Part shown: in pieces, positions 41,577-49,987 of the stretch | Position numbering within the stretch: position 1 is the stretch's first letter | Layout: the number at the start of each line of letters is the position of its first letter | Source of the DNA: a virus | DNA: 60,024 nt | Direction: 5' to 3' (one strand) | IMG/VR virus record: IMGVR_UViG_3300042455_000193 | Location: 1-60,024 of that record | Program-made: the position numbers and the translations under genes | The notes under the pieces: generated by a model | Database searches by the model: none | Told to the model about the DNA's origin: nothing | Seen by the model: only the letters and a program-made list of their open reading frames with translations

Positions 41577-42512
41577 TTACTTGGTAACAACTGCGGTTAC
41601 CAATGCTTCTGGCTTAACTGTTTTAAAACCAAACACATTCAGACCACGCATGATGTTTCCGAATGTTGAGGTAGAGCGGAGTGTTTCCACGTTGGTGATC
41701 TGAGATGCAAAAGAGACCGCATCTTTTGTACCAGCGAGGAGAGTCCACTTGGAACTTGCGTTGTACAAGTTGTTGGATGTGTAGACCGTGAAGCGGTCGA
41801 TCATGCCAATCTTGCCGTTACGCAATGGTGATGTGTCGTCACCAGTTAAGTAGGCTTGTTTCAGATCAGAGCCTTTAATCATTGCGGACATCCACGCAGG
41901 GATAACAATGAAGCGGCCATCTTCTGGAACGTTTTGCTCATCAAGCGCCTGACCCATGTTCAAGATTGTGTCCAGAACAGTAGACTTAGACAAAGTGATA
42001 GGTGCAGCAGTAGTACCCAAGTTGATGCCACCGGAGATAGCTCCAGCAGTAGCGCCTTGGTTGGCAGCAGCAGCGGTCGATGTTGCGCCAGCAACAGCAG
42101 ACAGAACAGCGCTGTCAATGCCGATCTTCATCTGTTGAGCGGCGTCGCTGGTGAACATGTCCATCAGCTTAACGTCAGCCTGTGCAGCATCCACATCGTC
42201 AACAACTACTTGGAAGTACTTGCCGTAATCAACAGTCAATGTGATTGGCGTAGAGACGGGAACTTGACTGGTCAAGCTCATGCCTTTGGTGTAATCACTG
42301 ATGTTGATTGTTGGGATGGTACGGATGTAAACCTTGTCGCCAGAGTTCTTGATCTCGCCTTCCCAGTCGTTGTTCGTGATCTCACTGAGAACAGTGGATT
42401 TATAGAACTTAACTTGGAGCTTGCCAGACCAGATCTCTGGTACGAAGTTAGCGCCGTATGAGTTGGTCGTTTGACCGGATACGTAGTATCCCGAGGTAGT
42501 GCTAATAGCCAT
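41577..42512 (-). CDS. Major capsid protein
   Basis: 311 residues. Position right after scaffold and portal, and the sequence layout: a conserved N-terminal FVPEIWSGKLQVKFYKSTVL, IKNSGDKVYIRTIPTINISD, TVDYGKYFQVVVDDVDAAQA, then the A-domain-like VPEDGRFIVIPAWMSAMIKG and DRFTVYTSNNL. These are typical of HK97-fold coat proteins of P22-/podovirus-like groups. The gene is bounded by a 35-bp gap upstream and a strong terminator downstream, in line with high expression. Confidence 0.9.
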   Translation of the reverse strand: MAISTTSGYYVSGQTTNSYGANFVPEIWSGKLQVKFYKSTVLSEITNNDWEGEIKNSGDKVYIRTIPTINISDYTKGMSLTSQVPVSTPITLTVDYGKYFQVVVDDVDAAQADVKLMDMFTSDAAQQMKIGIDSAVLSAVAGATSTAAAANQGATAGAISGGINLGTTAAPITLSKSTVLDTILNMGQALDEQNVPEDGRFIVIPAWMSAMIKGSDLKQAYLTGDDTSPLRNGKIGMIDRFTVYTSNNLYNASSKWTLLAGTKDAVSFASQITNVETLRSTSTFGNIMRGLNVFGFKTVKPEALVTAVVTK

Positions 42513-42547
42513 TTTGAATTTCCTTCAAGATGACATCCGACTCACTT

Positions 42548-43480
42548 TTAGCGAATACGCTTTTCTACGTGAGCTGCATGGATGTCTGCTTCGATAGCAA
42601 CCATGTCTTTGTCTGAGATCTCACCTCGTCGGGCTTTTTCATAAAAGGTCTGGATCTCTCCTCGAGTCCAAATCTTTTTACCCGGCGGCGGTGTCGATAC
42701 TGTGGAAGTCGAAGGTACGACCTGTGACTCCATAGACTTAGATGCGGTTGCGGCTTGTTTTACCGACATCTCTTTCCACTTGTTGAAGAACCGTGCTGCG
42801 CGCATTGCGTCGTTATTTCTTACAGCATCGTCTAGAGAATCCTGCCTCTGGAACCCAGTCAATTCATCGTATTCACTAAGCCACTTTAAGAAACCTTCGT
42901 TCCTATTCAAGTCTTCCCAATCAGGGACTGAAGTTCTTAACCTCTCATAAAAGTCAATCTCTTGAGTCTTGGTAGAACTTGCTTCGAAACGTTCAAGCTT
43001 GGATTGCAACGCTTGGATCTCAGCATCCTTTGCAGATGCTTCTTCCCTAGCGGCACGGCGGATAAGATCCACCAGTGGCTCACCAAATTCTTGAATTTCT
43101 TCTGGCTTAACGAGCGACTCTTTGGGAGTTGCTTTGGCGGCTTTAACAGCCTCCATCTCTTTCTCGATACTTTGCAGCTTCGCGGTAAGCTCACGATTTC
43201 CAGCGTACAGTCTCGGTACCTCGGCGTTGAATTTGCCGATTAGCGCTTTGTACCTTTGTTCCCATGTGAGGTCTTCCTCTGCCGGAGGAGCATCAACTGG
43301 AGCTTGGGTTTGCGCGGGTTCCGCCGGAACAGCATCTAATTGGGCTTGTTCCTGATTGAGTGGGGGGTCGCTGGCAACGACTGCACTCTCTTCTTGTTGC
43401 TGTTGTGAAGCGCCGTTTAACTGTGCAAGTAGTTCATCAGCACGTTTTTCCGCCTCTAAGACGGCTCGTGGTAGGGACAT
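42548..43480 (-). CDS. Capsid scaffolding protein
   Basis: 310 residues from the ATG at 43480, preceded by GGAG; an in-frame start at 43567 would overlap hairpins and lacks a ribosome site. A Gln/Ala/Pro-rich acidic N-terminal half, then a long coiled coil (ELTAKLQSIEKEMEAVKAAK) and a conserved LRTSVPDWEDLNRNEGFLKW, with a basic C-terminal helix that would bind coat protein. The layout is standard for podoviral scaffolds. It lies between portal and coat genes. Confidence 0.88.
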   Translation of the reverse strand: MSLPRAVLEAEKRADELLAQLNGASQQQQEESAVVASDPPLNQEQAQLDAVPAEPAQTQAPVDAPPAEEDLTWEQRYKALIGKFNAEVPRLYAGNRELTAKLQSIEKEMEAVKAAKATPKESLVKPEEIQEFGEPLVDLIRRAAREEASAKDAEIQALQSKLERFEASSTKTQEIDFYERLRTSVPDWEDLNRNEGFLKWLSEYDELTGFQRQDSLDDAVRNNDAMRAARFFNKWKEMSVKQAATASKSMESQVVPSTSTVSTPPPGKKIWTRGEIQTFYEKARRGEISDKDMVAIEADIHAAHVEKRIR

Positions 43481-43560
43481 CGTTTCTCCATATGCGTGTC
43501 GTTCGGCTATGTCTATGCCTGTCAGGTATATAGACACTTCCTTGCGGCGCGTTTGGTTTT

Positions 43561-43603
43561 GCCACACTGAAAGCCGTGTGGCTGGCTAAACCCCCTACGG
43601 GGG
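43561..43603. other. Two tandem hairpins ahead of scaffold gene
   Basis: GCCACAC/GTGTGGC (43561-43567 with 43576-43582) and CCCCC-TAC-GGGGG (43591-43603). Only a short T-run follows on the minus strand, so they may attenuate transcription or protect the scaffold/capsid mRNA end rather than terminate fully. The rest of the 125-bp gap (43481-43605) shows no gene. Confidence 0.6.
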
Positions 43604-43605
43604 AA

Positions 43606-43827
43606 TTACTTCAGGCGGGTAGGTTGTCGAAGCGTTGCGAGTATTTCCGCAAGCGCCTGACTTCCGCCTTGATTCCAACGAGTAAGAGTTTCATCTTTCG
43701 TCAGAGTTGTTGCGATCATTAATTCAGCATATGACTCTTTGAGCCAATCATGGAATGTTTCGAATTGTGGGTTGCCTTGCAACGAGGCAATAGCTGACAA
43801 TACTTTATCGTCAGCGCGGTTCATCAT
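43606..43827 (-). CDS. Small conserved head-region protein
   Basis: 73 residues. LQGNPQFETFHDWLKESYAE, then RWNQGGSQALAEILATLRQP, is a recognisable small helical protein between portal and scaffold in podovirus-like phages. The first of two tandem ATGs overlaps the upstream stop, with GGTAAG as ribosome site. Function unknown. Confidence 0.75.
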   Translation of the reverse strand: MMNRADDKVLSAIASLQGNPQFETFHDWLKESYAELMIATTLTKDETLTRWNQGGSQALAEILATLRQPTRLK

Positions 43828-44015
43828 CACTTACCGAAATCTTGTTGTGAGCGATAGCCGCAAACAGAGCCACCATCTTTGTAGCCTTGAGGCATCATTC
43901 CTTTAGAAGGCATTGATTTCTTAGCGGCAGATTTAACCTTGCCGCCATTCATGTAGCCTTGGGGCATCATGGGTGTTGCAGACTTTTTACCAGCCATTGG
44001 TTTTTTGTTCATCAT
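43827..44015 (-). CDS. Small basic MPQGYxxGG-repeat protein
   Basis: 62 residues, Lys/Met/Gly-rich, with two copies of MMPQGY-(M/K)-(N/D)-GG and a single Cys near the C-terminus. Similar short basic peptides follow portal genes in related phages; DNA or portal binding is plausible. It overlaps the portal stop. Confidence 0.72.
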   Translation of the reverse strand: MMNKKPMAGKKSATPMMPQGYMNGGKVKSAAKKSMPSKGMMPQGYKDGGSVCGYRSQQDFGK

Positions 44016-46042
44016 TGCATTGCTCCATTCATGGTGTTTGCATCTACGCCGCCAGCAGGATTGCCAGCTTCGTCAACTGTCATTTCATTTCCGGGCGCGG
44101 GAAGTTGCTCTTGCTGCATCTGCATAGCCATCTGCTGTGCCGCTTGCATGGCTTGCATCTTCTCCGCCTCAAACTTAATGCGCTCTGGCTCTTTAACAAT
44201 CTTGCTGGTGTCAAGCTGAAGGGAACTTGCCAACTCACGCAGCAAGTAAGCTCTGCCTTCCATTCCAACAATCTGCATATCCACAGGATTTGCTGTCGCT
44301 TGTAAGAATTCATTGCGCCGAAGCGTGATCTGCTCTTTGTGAACCAGACCCATAGCGCCTTTGGCAACCACAGAGAAGTCGCCTTTGATATAGATATCGT
44401 CGTCGTACATCATGTTATGGATATACATTCGGTGTACACAACCACTGACCACCTTATCAATCGAAGCAATCGAAGACTTGATACCCTTGGCTGCGTTGTC
44501 CATCAACATGGACAAGCCAGAGGCTGTACGACCAGCGCCAGATACGCCAGAGCTGCCATAAACATAGTTAGGTATCCCTGTAACTTCATCTGCTTGCTTT
44601 GCAAAGGCTGAATAAACGCCAAGTAAAACGTCGGCATTCATGTTGGGTTGAAAGAATTTCACGGCTGGCTGACCACCGCCCGTGCGATCTGAGGTAACTT
44701 GCCAGATCTTCCAAGGATAGATAGACGTTACGTCTTCACCGTCCGGCAAACGGTCTACAGTGACTTCAGCTTGTGGTCCACTGGCAATGCCCATGTTGTT
44801 TGCCAAAGCTCTTGCAGAGGCGTTACACATGCTCTGTACGTCACGCATTTGCTCTGGCATTGCGCCGCCCCAGAAGGAGCCGGGGATCTCGTTCCACTGA
44901 GCAATTTCGTATGGGCGCTTACCCAGCGGATCTGGATTAATTACCGCCTTGATAACGTATGGACCAATCATCCATGCGTTGATCTCGTATTCTTTATTCT
45001 CATCAATCTCTTTTTTGGGCATGCCCCAACCGATGAGTGTGTGTCCAGATACAGCGCCCCAGAACTCAATGCCCTCAATCACTGCGTCGTTGTACAGCAG
45101 ACTATGGGGTTTACCCTCAAGGTTATCCCTCTCTTGGTCGCCCATAAGCCAGCTTCTCAAACCCTTGTCACCAAATCTCTCTAAGACTTGGTCGATGTTC
45201 TCATCGCTGTAACCCATCACGCCTTTCATTGATTGGATCTCGCCACGGTTCATTCGGTGACGCTCAATCAACCAACCATCGTTTGGACCTGATGAGTTGG
45301 GGGAAGGGTAGATGTCGAAGGGTGAAACCCGTGCGAACTCTCTGACCAGATCAGTCACCACGACAGGTGTAAAGTCTGGACCCCAAGTCATCGACTTACG
45401 TCGGCGAACAATGGGACCCTTTAAAATCGCACAAGGATAAGTAATGTAGTCATCAATGAAGTCATTGAAGGCTTCGTCAAACTTACCCACACTCATCTGA
45501 TCATCGATCTTGTCTCGCATACGGCGAGCATTGTCTTTAGCCTCGTCACGAAGCTTGACGATGATCTCATCGTGCACTTCTTCCATCCGGGTACGAAACG
45601 CCTCTGGGTGAATGGCAGCGCCAGACTCAACATACTCCATTGCCTCAGTTCTAACCAAGTCAATGATGGACGCTTTGATCTCTGGTGGAATGTTTGGCTC
45701 GTTCTTAGGAACCAAATCAAATGGACGGTCGCCATTGACGGTCATCACATCTTTGATCCACGCAGAAGCTGCACGGCACTTAATGTCCGTTAAGCGCATG
45801 TAGATGTCTGATCCGCCAGTCTTGTTGATCTCAATTGCTTTGTCTGGGTCGTAGACACCACGGCGCTGACGCTCGCATTGAAGAAGTCGCTCTGTGATAG
45901 TTTGCTTTGCAAACTTGGCTCTGTCCCAGCACTGATGGATGTAAGCAGCTAGTTCGCTTTCGACAAACTCAAAGCCTTCACCACCGGGGGTTTGCGCTGA
46001 TACGTCAACCTCCACTGGAGGTCTAGCAATGACTATGCTCAT
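44012..46042 (-). CDS. Portal protein
   Basis: 676 residues from the ATG at 46042 (AAAGG upstream, ATGA overlap with the terminase stop). Large podovirus-type portal: YDPDKAIEINKTGGSDIYMR, then VSPFDIYPSPNSSGPNDGWL and IERHRMNRGEIQSM, WNEIPGSFWGGAMPEQMRDV, GRTASGLSMLMDNAAKGIKS, and a C-terminal Met/Gln-rich barrel helix. It forms the dodecameric DNA gate on which terminase and adaptor dock. Confidence 0.92.
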   Translation of the reverse strand: MSIVIARPPVEVDVSAQTPGGEGFEFVESELAAYIHQCWDRAKFAKQTITERLLQCERQRRGVYDPDKAIEINKTGGSDIYMRLTDIKCRAASAWIKDVMTVNGDRPFDLVPKNEPNIPPEIKASIIDLVRTEAMEYVESGAAIHPEAFRTRMEEVHDEIIVKLRDEAKDNARRMRDKIDDQMSVGKFDEAFNDFIDDYITYPCAILKGPIVRRRKSMTWGPDFTPVVVTDLVREFARVSPFDIYPSPNSSGPNDGWLIERHRMNRGEIQSMKGVMGYSDENIDQVLERFGDKGLRSWLMGDQERDNLEGKPHSLLYNDAVIEGIEFWGAVSGHTLIGWGMPKKEIDENKEYEINAWMIGPYVIKAVINPDPLGKRPYEIAQWNEIPGSFWGGAMPEQMRDVQSMCNASARALANNMGIASGPQAEVTVDRLPDGEDVTSIYPWKIWQVTSDRTGGGQPAVKFFQPNMNADVLLGVYSAFAKQADEVTGIPNYVYGSSGVSGAGRTASGLSMLMDNAAKGIKSSIASIDKVVSGCVHRMYIHNMMYDDDIYIKGDFSVVAKGAMGLVHKEQITLRRNEFLQATANPVDMQIVGMEGRAYLLRELASSLQLDTSKIVKEPERIKFEAEKMQAMQAAQQMAMQMQQEQLPAPGNEMTVDEAGNPAGGVDANTMNGAMQ

Positions 46043-47490
46043 GTCCAACCTTTATTGTTAGCCGTCTTGATTGCTCTGGCTCGTTGTGGGTTTAAGCCCG
46101 ACCTCATCTTTAGACACGCATACTGAAGCGCATCTTGTATGTGAGAGCTATCATCTTTAATCGGGCGATCCCTGAACCTTGCAGGTCCACTTGTCTTGAT
46201 CCGCTCATAGCGGTAACGCCCATTGAAACCACGGCGAAGCTCTCGGCAGCTGGGGTCTAACAAGAATCCCGGCATACCGTCCGCCATGCGAGTGAGGAAG
46301 TACGCCACCGATTCACGGCGCGGTATCCAATCATTTGTGTTCGCTGGCTCCGAAGGAATACCAGCTTCAAGCAACTCCATAAAGCAAGTACGCTCGTCCG
46401 TCTGCGCTCTGATTGAGCCAGCAGGATCGCCAACAGAAAACCTCTGAAAGCCACTGAACTCATTCATCAGTACAGGCTTGACGATGTCGTTGGCAAACTG
46501 CCTGATACCCATGTCTTGTGACACAAGCTCACGCAAAATAACGAACTGCCCCCGTGGGGTCATCTGACAGATAACACATGCTGGGGTTAACCCGAAGTCC
46601 CAACCAAGAATGATTGGCAGTCCCCGTATGGGTTCTATCTTTTCTTTGGCTACATGGATCTTGTCGTTGAACTCCGGATACACATGCTTGCCGTCTGATG
46701 TTGTGCCGTAGTTCCCAAGCAGGAAAACATTTACCCAGTCTTCGGTTTTCGCGCCGATCTGGTTGAGGTAGTACTGGTGACCACCGGGGAGGTTGTCGAT
46801 GTTTTCTGCGTCCGGGTTCGGCTTGTACTCTTCGCCTTCTTTGTAGAGTCCACCGGCTTGGCGGAAGAACTTCCAACCCTTGGGGGTCTCTTCCTCGGCA
46901 ATTTTGTACCACCAGCTGTCGTCGTCTGGGGGGTTTGTATCAAGGATGACGCCACTCCAGCTAGGACCTCCCTTGATTTTGGAGGGGTAGCGTCCGACAC
47001 GCTGGGTGACCATGTCAAAAATTTCTTTAGGAATCTCAGAAGCCTCATTGATCCACGCTCCGGTTAACTCAAGTGATCTGAGCTTTCCCGTCTCTGACGC
47101 TTTATCTAGCGCCAAGAACAATACTTCAAGCTCAAGCGATGTCCCATCCCCCAAATCATCAATGATCATTGTTGATGTAATGGGCGTATCCCACTTCACG
47201 GGAGCTACGTTAGATGGAAACCATGTCTCCCAAGTCTTAATAGTCGTGGACTTAAGCTCTGGATATGTGTTCCTGATGACTGCCCAGCGGCTGCGGCGCA
47301 CTCCGTCGTACCAAGGCTCTTGCCTTAAGGCTCTTGCGACGATCTCAACACAGCAAGAAGAAGACTTACCGGAGCCAACTGGCCCCATCAAACCCCGTAC
47401 AAAGCCGTTATGGGCGTGAAAAAGCCCAGCTTGAGGTCCAGGTGGGTCATACGAGATTAACTCGCCAGAGGTCTCGACCGCTTCAGTCAC
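46039..47490 (-). CDS. terL: Terminase large subunit
   Basis: 483 residues. ATPase domain with Walker A GPVGSGKSSS (~35-44) and a Walker B/catalytic Glu region, LTGAWINEASEIPKE. The nuclease domain has Asp in GWDFGLTPACVICQM (~293) and the C-terminal DDSSHIQDALQYACLK. It pumps DNA into procapsids and cuts it. It overlaps the small partner gene by eight bases upstream and the portal by ATGA. Confidence 0.95.
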   Translation of the reverse strand: MTEAVETSGELISYDPPGPQAGLFHAHNGFVRGLMGPVGSGKSSSCCVEIVARALRQEPWYDGVRRSRWAVIRNTYPELKSTTIKTWETWFPSNVAPVKWDTPITSTMIIDDLGDGTSLELEVLFLALDKASETGKLRSLELTGAWINEASEIPKEIFDMVTQRVGRYPSKIKGGPSWSGVILDTNPPDDDSWWYKIAEEETPKGWKFFRQAGGLYKEGEEYKPNPDAENIDNLPGGHQYYLNQIGAKTEDWVNVFLLGNYGTTSDGKHVYPEFNDKIHVAKEKIEPIRGLPIILGWDFGLTPACVICQMTPRGQFVILRELVSQDMGIRQFANDIVKPVLMNEFSGFQRFSVGDPAGSIRAQTDERTCFMELLEAGIPSEPANTNDWIPRRESVAYFLTRMADGMPGFLLDPSCRELRRGFNGRYRYERIKTSGPARFRDRPIKDDSSHIQDALQYACLKMRSGLNPQRARAIKTANNKGWT

Positions 47491-47722
47491 TTGTTTTAGG
47501 TACGTTGAGGTTAAAAGTAATACCCTGTGCGCCCGTATCCAACTTCAAATCACTCAGATTAGGCAAAGACTTGTCTAAAAGTATCTTTGCAGCAGAGATC
47601 TGCGTTGGTGACAACGTCAATTTCCCATCAATGTGACCAGAAAGCTTGTTGATCAAGTGAGCAACTTGGATTTTCTTCCTCGTATCCTCATCATGTCGGA
47701 TCTTTCGAATACGTGCAGCCAT
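47483..47722 (-). CDS. Putative small terminase / terminase-associated protein
   Basis: 79 residues. HDEDTRKKIQVAHLINKLSG, then LTLSPTQISAAKILLDKSLP and NLSDL, is a helical DNA-binding-like pattern common directly upstream of podoviral large terminase genes. Shorter than canonical TerS, so oligomeric DNA recognition is inferred. It is the first late gene after the 638-bp control region. Confidence 0.75.
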   Translation of the reverse strand: MAARIRKIRHDEDTRKKIQVAHLINKLSGHIDGKLTLSPTQISAAKILLDKSLPNLSDLKLDTGAQGITFNLNVPKTSD

Positions 47723-47780
47723 GTATTTACCCCTGTTTAACCCCTTTTCAGTAGCGCAGCTACAAAGAGCGAGCGCAAAT

Positions 47781-47811
47781 AAAAAAAGCCAACTCGTAAG
47801 TCAGCTTTTTC
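47781..47811 (-). terminator. Hairpin with T-runs on both strands ahead of terminase genes
   Basis: Arms AAAAAGCCAACT and AGTCAGCTTTTT pair at 10 of 12 positions with a short loop. The minus-strand product ends in seven T, so leftward transcripts from the control region would stop 60 bases before the terminase gene unless antiterminated. Confidence 0.75.
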
Positions 47812-47945
47812 TTGGGAATATTTGTTCAATTTAGCGAAAATGTACCAATACTGTTTGATTTATGCTAGTACTATCCCTAGTATATAAACTATAAGCACCA
47901 CTATTGTGCATTCTCGGTACTCTATTAGAGATAGATAGCTATCTT

Positions 47946-47969
47946 GCAAGCGGAACAAGGTCCGCTTGC
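47946..47969. repeat. Perfect 9-bp hairpin GCAAGCGGA / TCCGCTTGC
   Basis: Six-base loop, no T-run on either side. Structural or protein-binding element in the late control region. Confidence 0.6.
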
Positions 47970-48256
47970 TAGTAAACCCCACAAAAAAATTAAAAACTAG
48001 GCTGGTTAACACCCGGGGGGTAGATCACAAGGGTCCATAGGGAGAAGTGCGTTCGTAGAAGTAATACGTTGTTGCTTGACTCCCCGGTAGTTGACTGCCG
48101 TGGTCCATATGGGGGTGCCCACATTGATCGCCCACTACTGTATCCCCCTGCCTACACATCACTAATCCGTGAACCCGCCTGTATCTACGTGTGTTTGTAG
48201 GTATATGTGCGAATTTATTGCGATCTTTAGCTTCTATCTACGGAGTAACAGGGATC

Positions 48257-48279
48257 TTCCCTCCCTAACGAGGAGGGAA
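48257..48279. repeat. 8-bp hairpin TTCCCTCC / GGAGGGAA
   Basis: Seven-base loop containing CTAACGA; no T-run follows. Lies 80 bases before the first right-arm gene, so it may be part of its leader. Confidence 0.5.
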
Positions 48280-48360
48280 TTCACCCTTCTTGGCAAGTTA
48301 ACACCCGTCTGTGTTGTGTTGTCTCAACCCTTGATTTATATACCTTTTTAGGAGCTGACT

Positions 48361-48588
48361 ATGTCAACAAACCGCATACCTTTCGTGTTCAGAACAATGT
48401 TCTTCGTAGCCGATGTACTAAGCATATCGGTGATTGCTATAGCTCTGTACTCATACGTCTTTCAAGTTGTAGATGAGTATGGATACGCAATGGATGGTGT
48501 TGCAACTATTGCGGTAATTCTTGCAGGAATCTTTGGTTTAGTTGCCAACAGGTTTAACCGCAAGGAAGCCATGCACATGCATAGGTAA
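48361..48588 (+). CDS. Small membrane protein, first gene of right arm
   Basis: 75 residues with two membrane segments (~9-32, TMFFVADVLSISVIAIALYS; ~46-63, VATIAVILAGIFGLVANRF) and a basic C-terminus. AGGAG precedes the ATG. Possibly an immunity or superinfection-exclusion membrane protein, by size and topology only. Confidence 0.75.
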   Translation: MSTNRIPFVFRTMFFVADVLSISVIAIALYSYVFQVVDEYGYAMDGVATIAVILAGIFGLVANRFNRKEAMHMHR

Positions 48589-48614
48589 GGCTTCCTCTCT
48601 CGCTCGCTAGTCTC

Positions 48615-48638
48615 CTGCCCCCCTCGATGAGGGGGCAG
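48615..48638 (+). other. Hairpin CTGCCCCC-CTCGATGA-GGGGGCAG
   Basis: Eight-bp GC stem in the 105-bp gap after the membrane protein gene. A near-identical hairpin with the same loop is at 52706-52727. No T-run, so probably an mRNA stability or regulatory element. Confidence 0.65.
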
Positions 48639-48693
48639 TCGCCTTCTCTCGTGTATTTATTTAACTTTAATCATTTCCTCTAAGGAGTTAGTC

Positions 48694-49131
48694 ATGTCTC
48701 TCACAGTAGATTTCAAACCAGCATCGCAAGCCACTTTACGTCTCATGGAGACGCTTGGCATCACAGAAGTACCTCAGTCACAGACTGAAGCATCTCAGAT
48801 GATTTACAACAAGCAAGTACAGCTTGCTACTCGCATACCTACAAAAGCACAGACAGCAGCTGTCTATGCGATAGGTACTAATCCAGAAACTAAGGAACGT
48901 ATGACTAGCTGGGTAGGTCGTGATCTACCCGGCATTCGTCATCGTGAGATTAGTTTCCAGATCGAGTTGCTGAACCATCTTGCAAAGATGGAGTTGGCAA
49001 CTACACAGGCAGAAGTTAACAGCCATGCTGTGGCATTGATTAGCTGTGTCAAGACACGACTGACTAAGTCAGTCAAGGGTGCAGAGCCTGTGAAGTTCTC
49101 TACACCAGAAGCGGAAGACGCTCCTATCTAA
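48694..49131 (+). CDS. Hypothetical right-arm protein
   Basis: 145 residues. AAGGAG before the ATG. Helical with a compact middle (MTSWVGRDLPGIRHREISFQ) and an acidic C-terminus. No family recognised. A strong terminator follows, so it and the membrane gene form one unit. Confidence 0.7.
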   Translation: MSLTVDFKPASQATLRLMETLGITEVPQSQTEASQMIYNKQVQLATRIPTKAQTAAVYAIGTNPETKERMTSWVGRDLPGIRHREISFQIELLNHLAKMELATTQAEVNSHAVALISCVKTRLTKSVKGAEPVKFSTPEAEDAPI

Positions 49132-49170
49132 GACCTTAATTTGCTACCAGTAGTGCGGTAGCTAACCCAT

Positions 49171-49211
49171 ACCTTGGTATGCCAGTAGATGCTGGTGTAC
49201 CAAGGTTTTTT
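49171..49211 (+). terminator. Strong Rho-independent terminator
   Basis: Stem ACCTTGGTA..CCAG/CTGG..TACCAAGGT with a 2+2 internal mismatch, then six T. Ends the first right-arm transcription unit. Confidence 0.92.
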
Positions 49212-49223
49212 CTTTTGTTAACT

Positions 49224-49253
49224 CACTCTCGAATCATTATTTACACGCAAGGA
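49224..49253 (+). promoter_or_regulatory. Repeated leader element, copy A
   Basis: CACTCTCG-A-ATCATTATTT-ACACG-CAAGGA immediately precedes the ATG at 49261. Copy B at 49524-49552 differs at two or three positions and has the same place before the next gene. The last bases form the ribosome site; the conserved upstream part could be a promoter. Confidence 0.6.
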
Positions 49254-49260
49254 TTTAACT

Positions 49261-49452
49261 ATGACTGAAGCAAGATCAAAATTTCTCGCAGATGAAAACA
49301 AGTTCTTGAGAACTTGGGTTAGGGAACTAATACAAGAGAGAGACTCATTACGCCAAGAACTATTTGATATCAAAGACGATCTCATGTTTCCTGTTAAGCG
49401 TACATCTAGGGCTGTATCTATTCCTTATGAGATAGAAGACATACCTTTCTAA
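49261..49452 (+). CDS. Small helical protein
   Basis: 63 residues, with coiled-coil-like WVRELIQERDSLRQELFDIK. AAGGA lies before the ATG within leader element A. Function unknown. Confidence 0.65.
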   Translation: MTEARSKFLADENKFLRTWVRELIQERDSLRQELFDIKDDLMFPVKRTSRAVSIPYEIEDIPF

Positions 49453-49523
49453 GGGGGAAAGCGTGGTGCTTGATTGGTTTCGGGCTTTTACCACGCTAAC
49501 CAATACCTATTTGCATTTAGTTT

Positions 49524-49552
49524 CACTCTCGTATCACTATTTACACGAAGGA
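49524..49552 (+). promoter_or_regulatory. Repeated leader element, copy B
   Basis: CACTCTCG-T-ATCACTATTT-ACACG-AAGGA before the ATG at 49559. Nearly the same as copy A; TCATTATTTACACGC also recurs at 57608-57622. Confidence 0.6.
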
Positions 49553-49558
49553 ATATGT

Positions 49559-49942
49559 ATGGACTCAAGCATTAAGCAACGCTGGGTCAGAGCATTACGC
49601 TCTGGCAAATACAAACAAGTAAGTGGTCAACTTAGAACCGAAGATGGCTTCTGCTGTCTAGGCGTTCTCTGCGATGTTTACAACAAAAACAATTGGACTA
49701 TCGCTGCTGATGAATATCTTGGCGATGAACACCAAGAGTGGCACTACATAGGCAACAAGGGAATGTATCAATCCATCATGAAGGATGTCTTGCCTTATGA
49801 AGTTGTTGAAGCTACTGGTTTAGATAAACAAAATCCAGAAGTGCCTTACGGCATAGATGGAGGCATGTCTTCTCTTGCCGTCATCAACGACAGTGGCGCT
49901 AGCTTTGCACAGATAGCTGACCTCATCGAGACACACCTTTAA
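49559..49942 (+). CDS. Conserved phage protein with FCCLGVLCD motif
   Basis: 127 residues from the ATG at 49559, which AAGGA precedes; a longer frame from 49463 would run through the repeated leader element. ALRSGKYKQVSGQLRTEDGF followed by CCLGVLCDVY is a recognisable small phage family of unknown function, and GIDGGMSSLAVINDSGASFA is near the C-terminus. The paired cysteines may bind metal. Confidence 0.78.
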   Translation: MDSSIKQRWVRALRSGKYKQVSGQLRTEDGFCCLGVLCDVYNKNNWTIAADEYLGDEHQEWHYIGNKGMYQSIMKDVLPYEVVEATGLDKQNPEVPYGIDGGMSSLAVINDSGASFAQIADLIETHL

Positions 49943-49987
49943 CAAAGTATCAGGGTTTATTCCAATATAAACTTAACTTTTAAATTA

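Larger units (their letters stand above)
47723..48360. promoter_or_regulatory. Non-coding late control / packaging-site candidate region
   Basis: 638 bp between the leftward terminase operon and the rightward small-gene cluster, without a convincing gene. It holds a bidirectional terminator (47781-47811), a 9-bp perfect hairpin (47946-47969), an 8-bp hairpin (48257-48279), two TTGACT boxes (48076, 48091), direct repeats GTTAACACCCG (48005-48015 and 48297-48307) and GGTCCATA-GGG-like repeats (48033, 48102). Closeness to the terminase genes makes it the best candidate for pac/cos and late promoters. Confidence 0.6.

Noticed and set aside
47946-47969. Perfect GC hairpin as a terminator
   Set aside because: No T-run on either strand; listed only as a structural element.
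48169-48351. 60-codon plus-strand frame in the late control region
   Set aside because: GTG start without ribosome site, crosses the 8-bp hairpin and direct repeat, Cys/Leu-rich random look.
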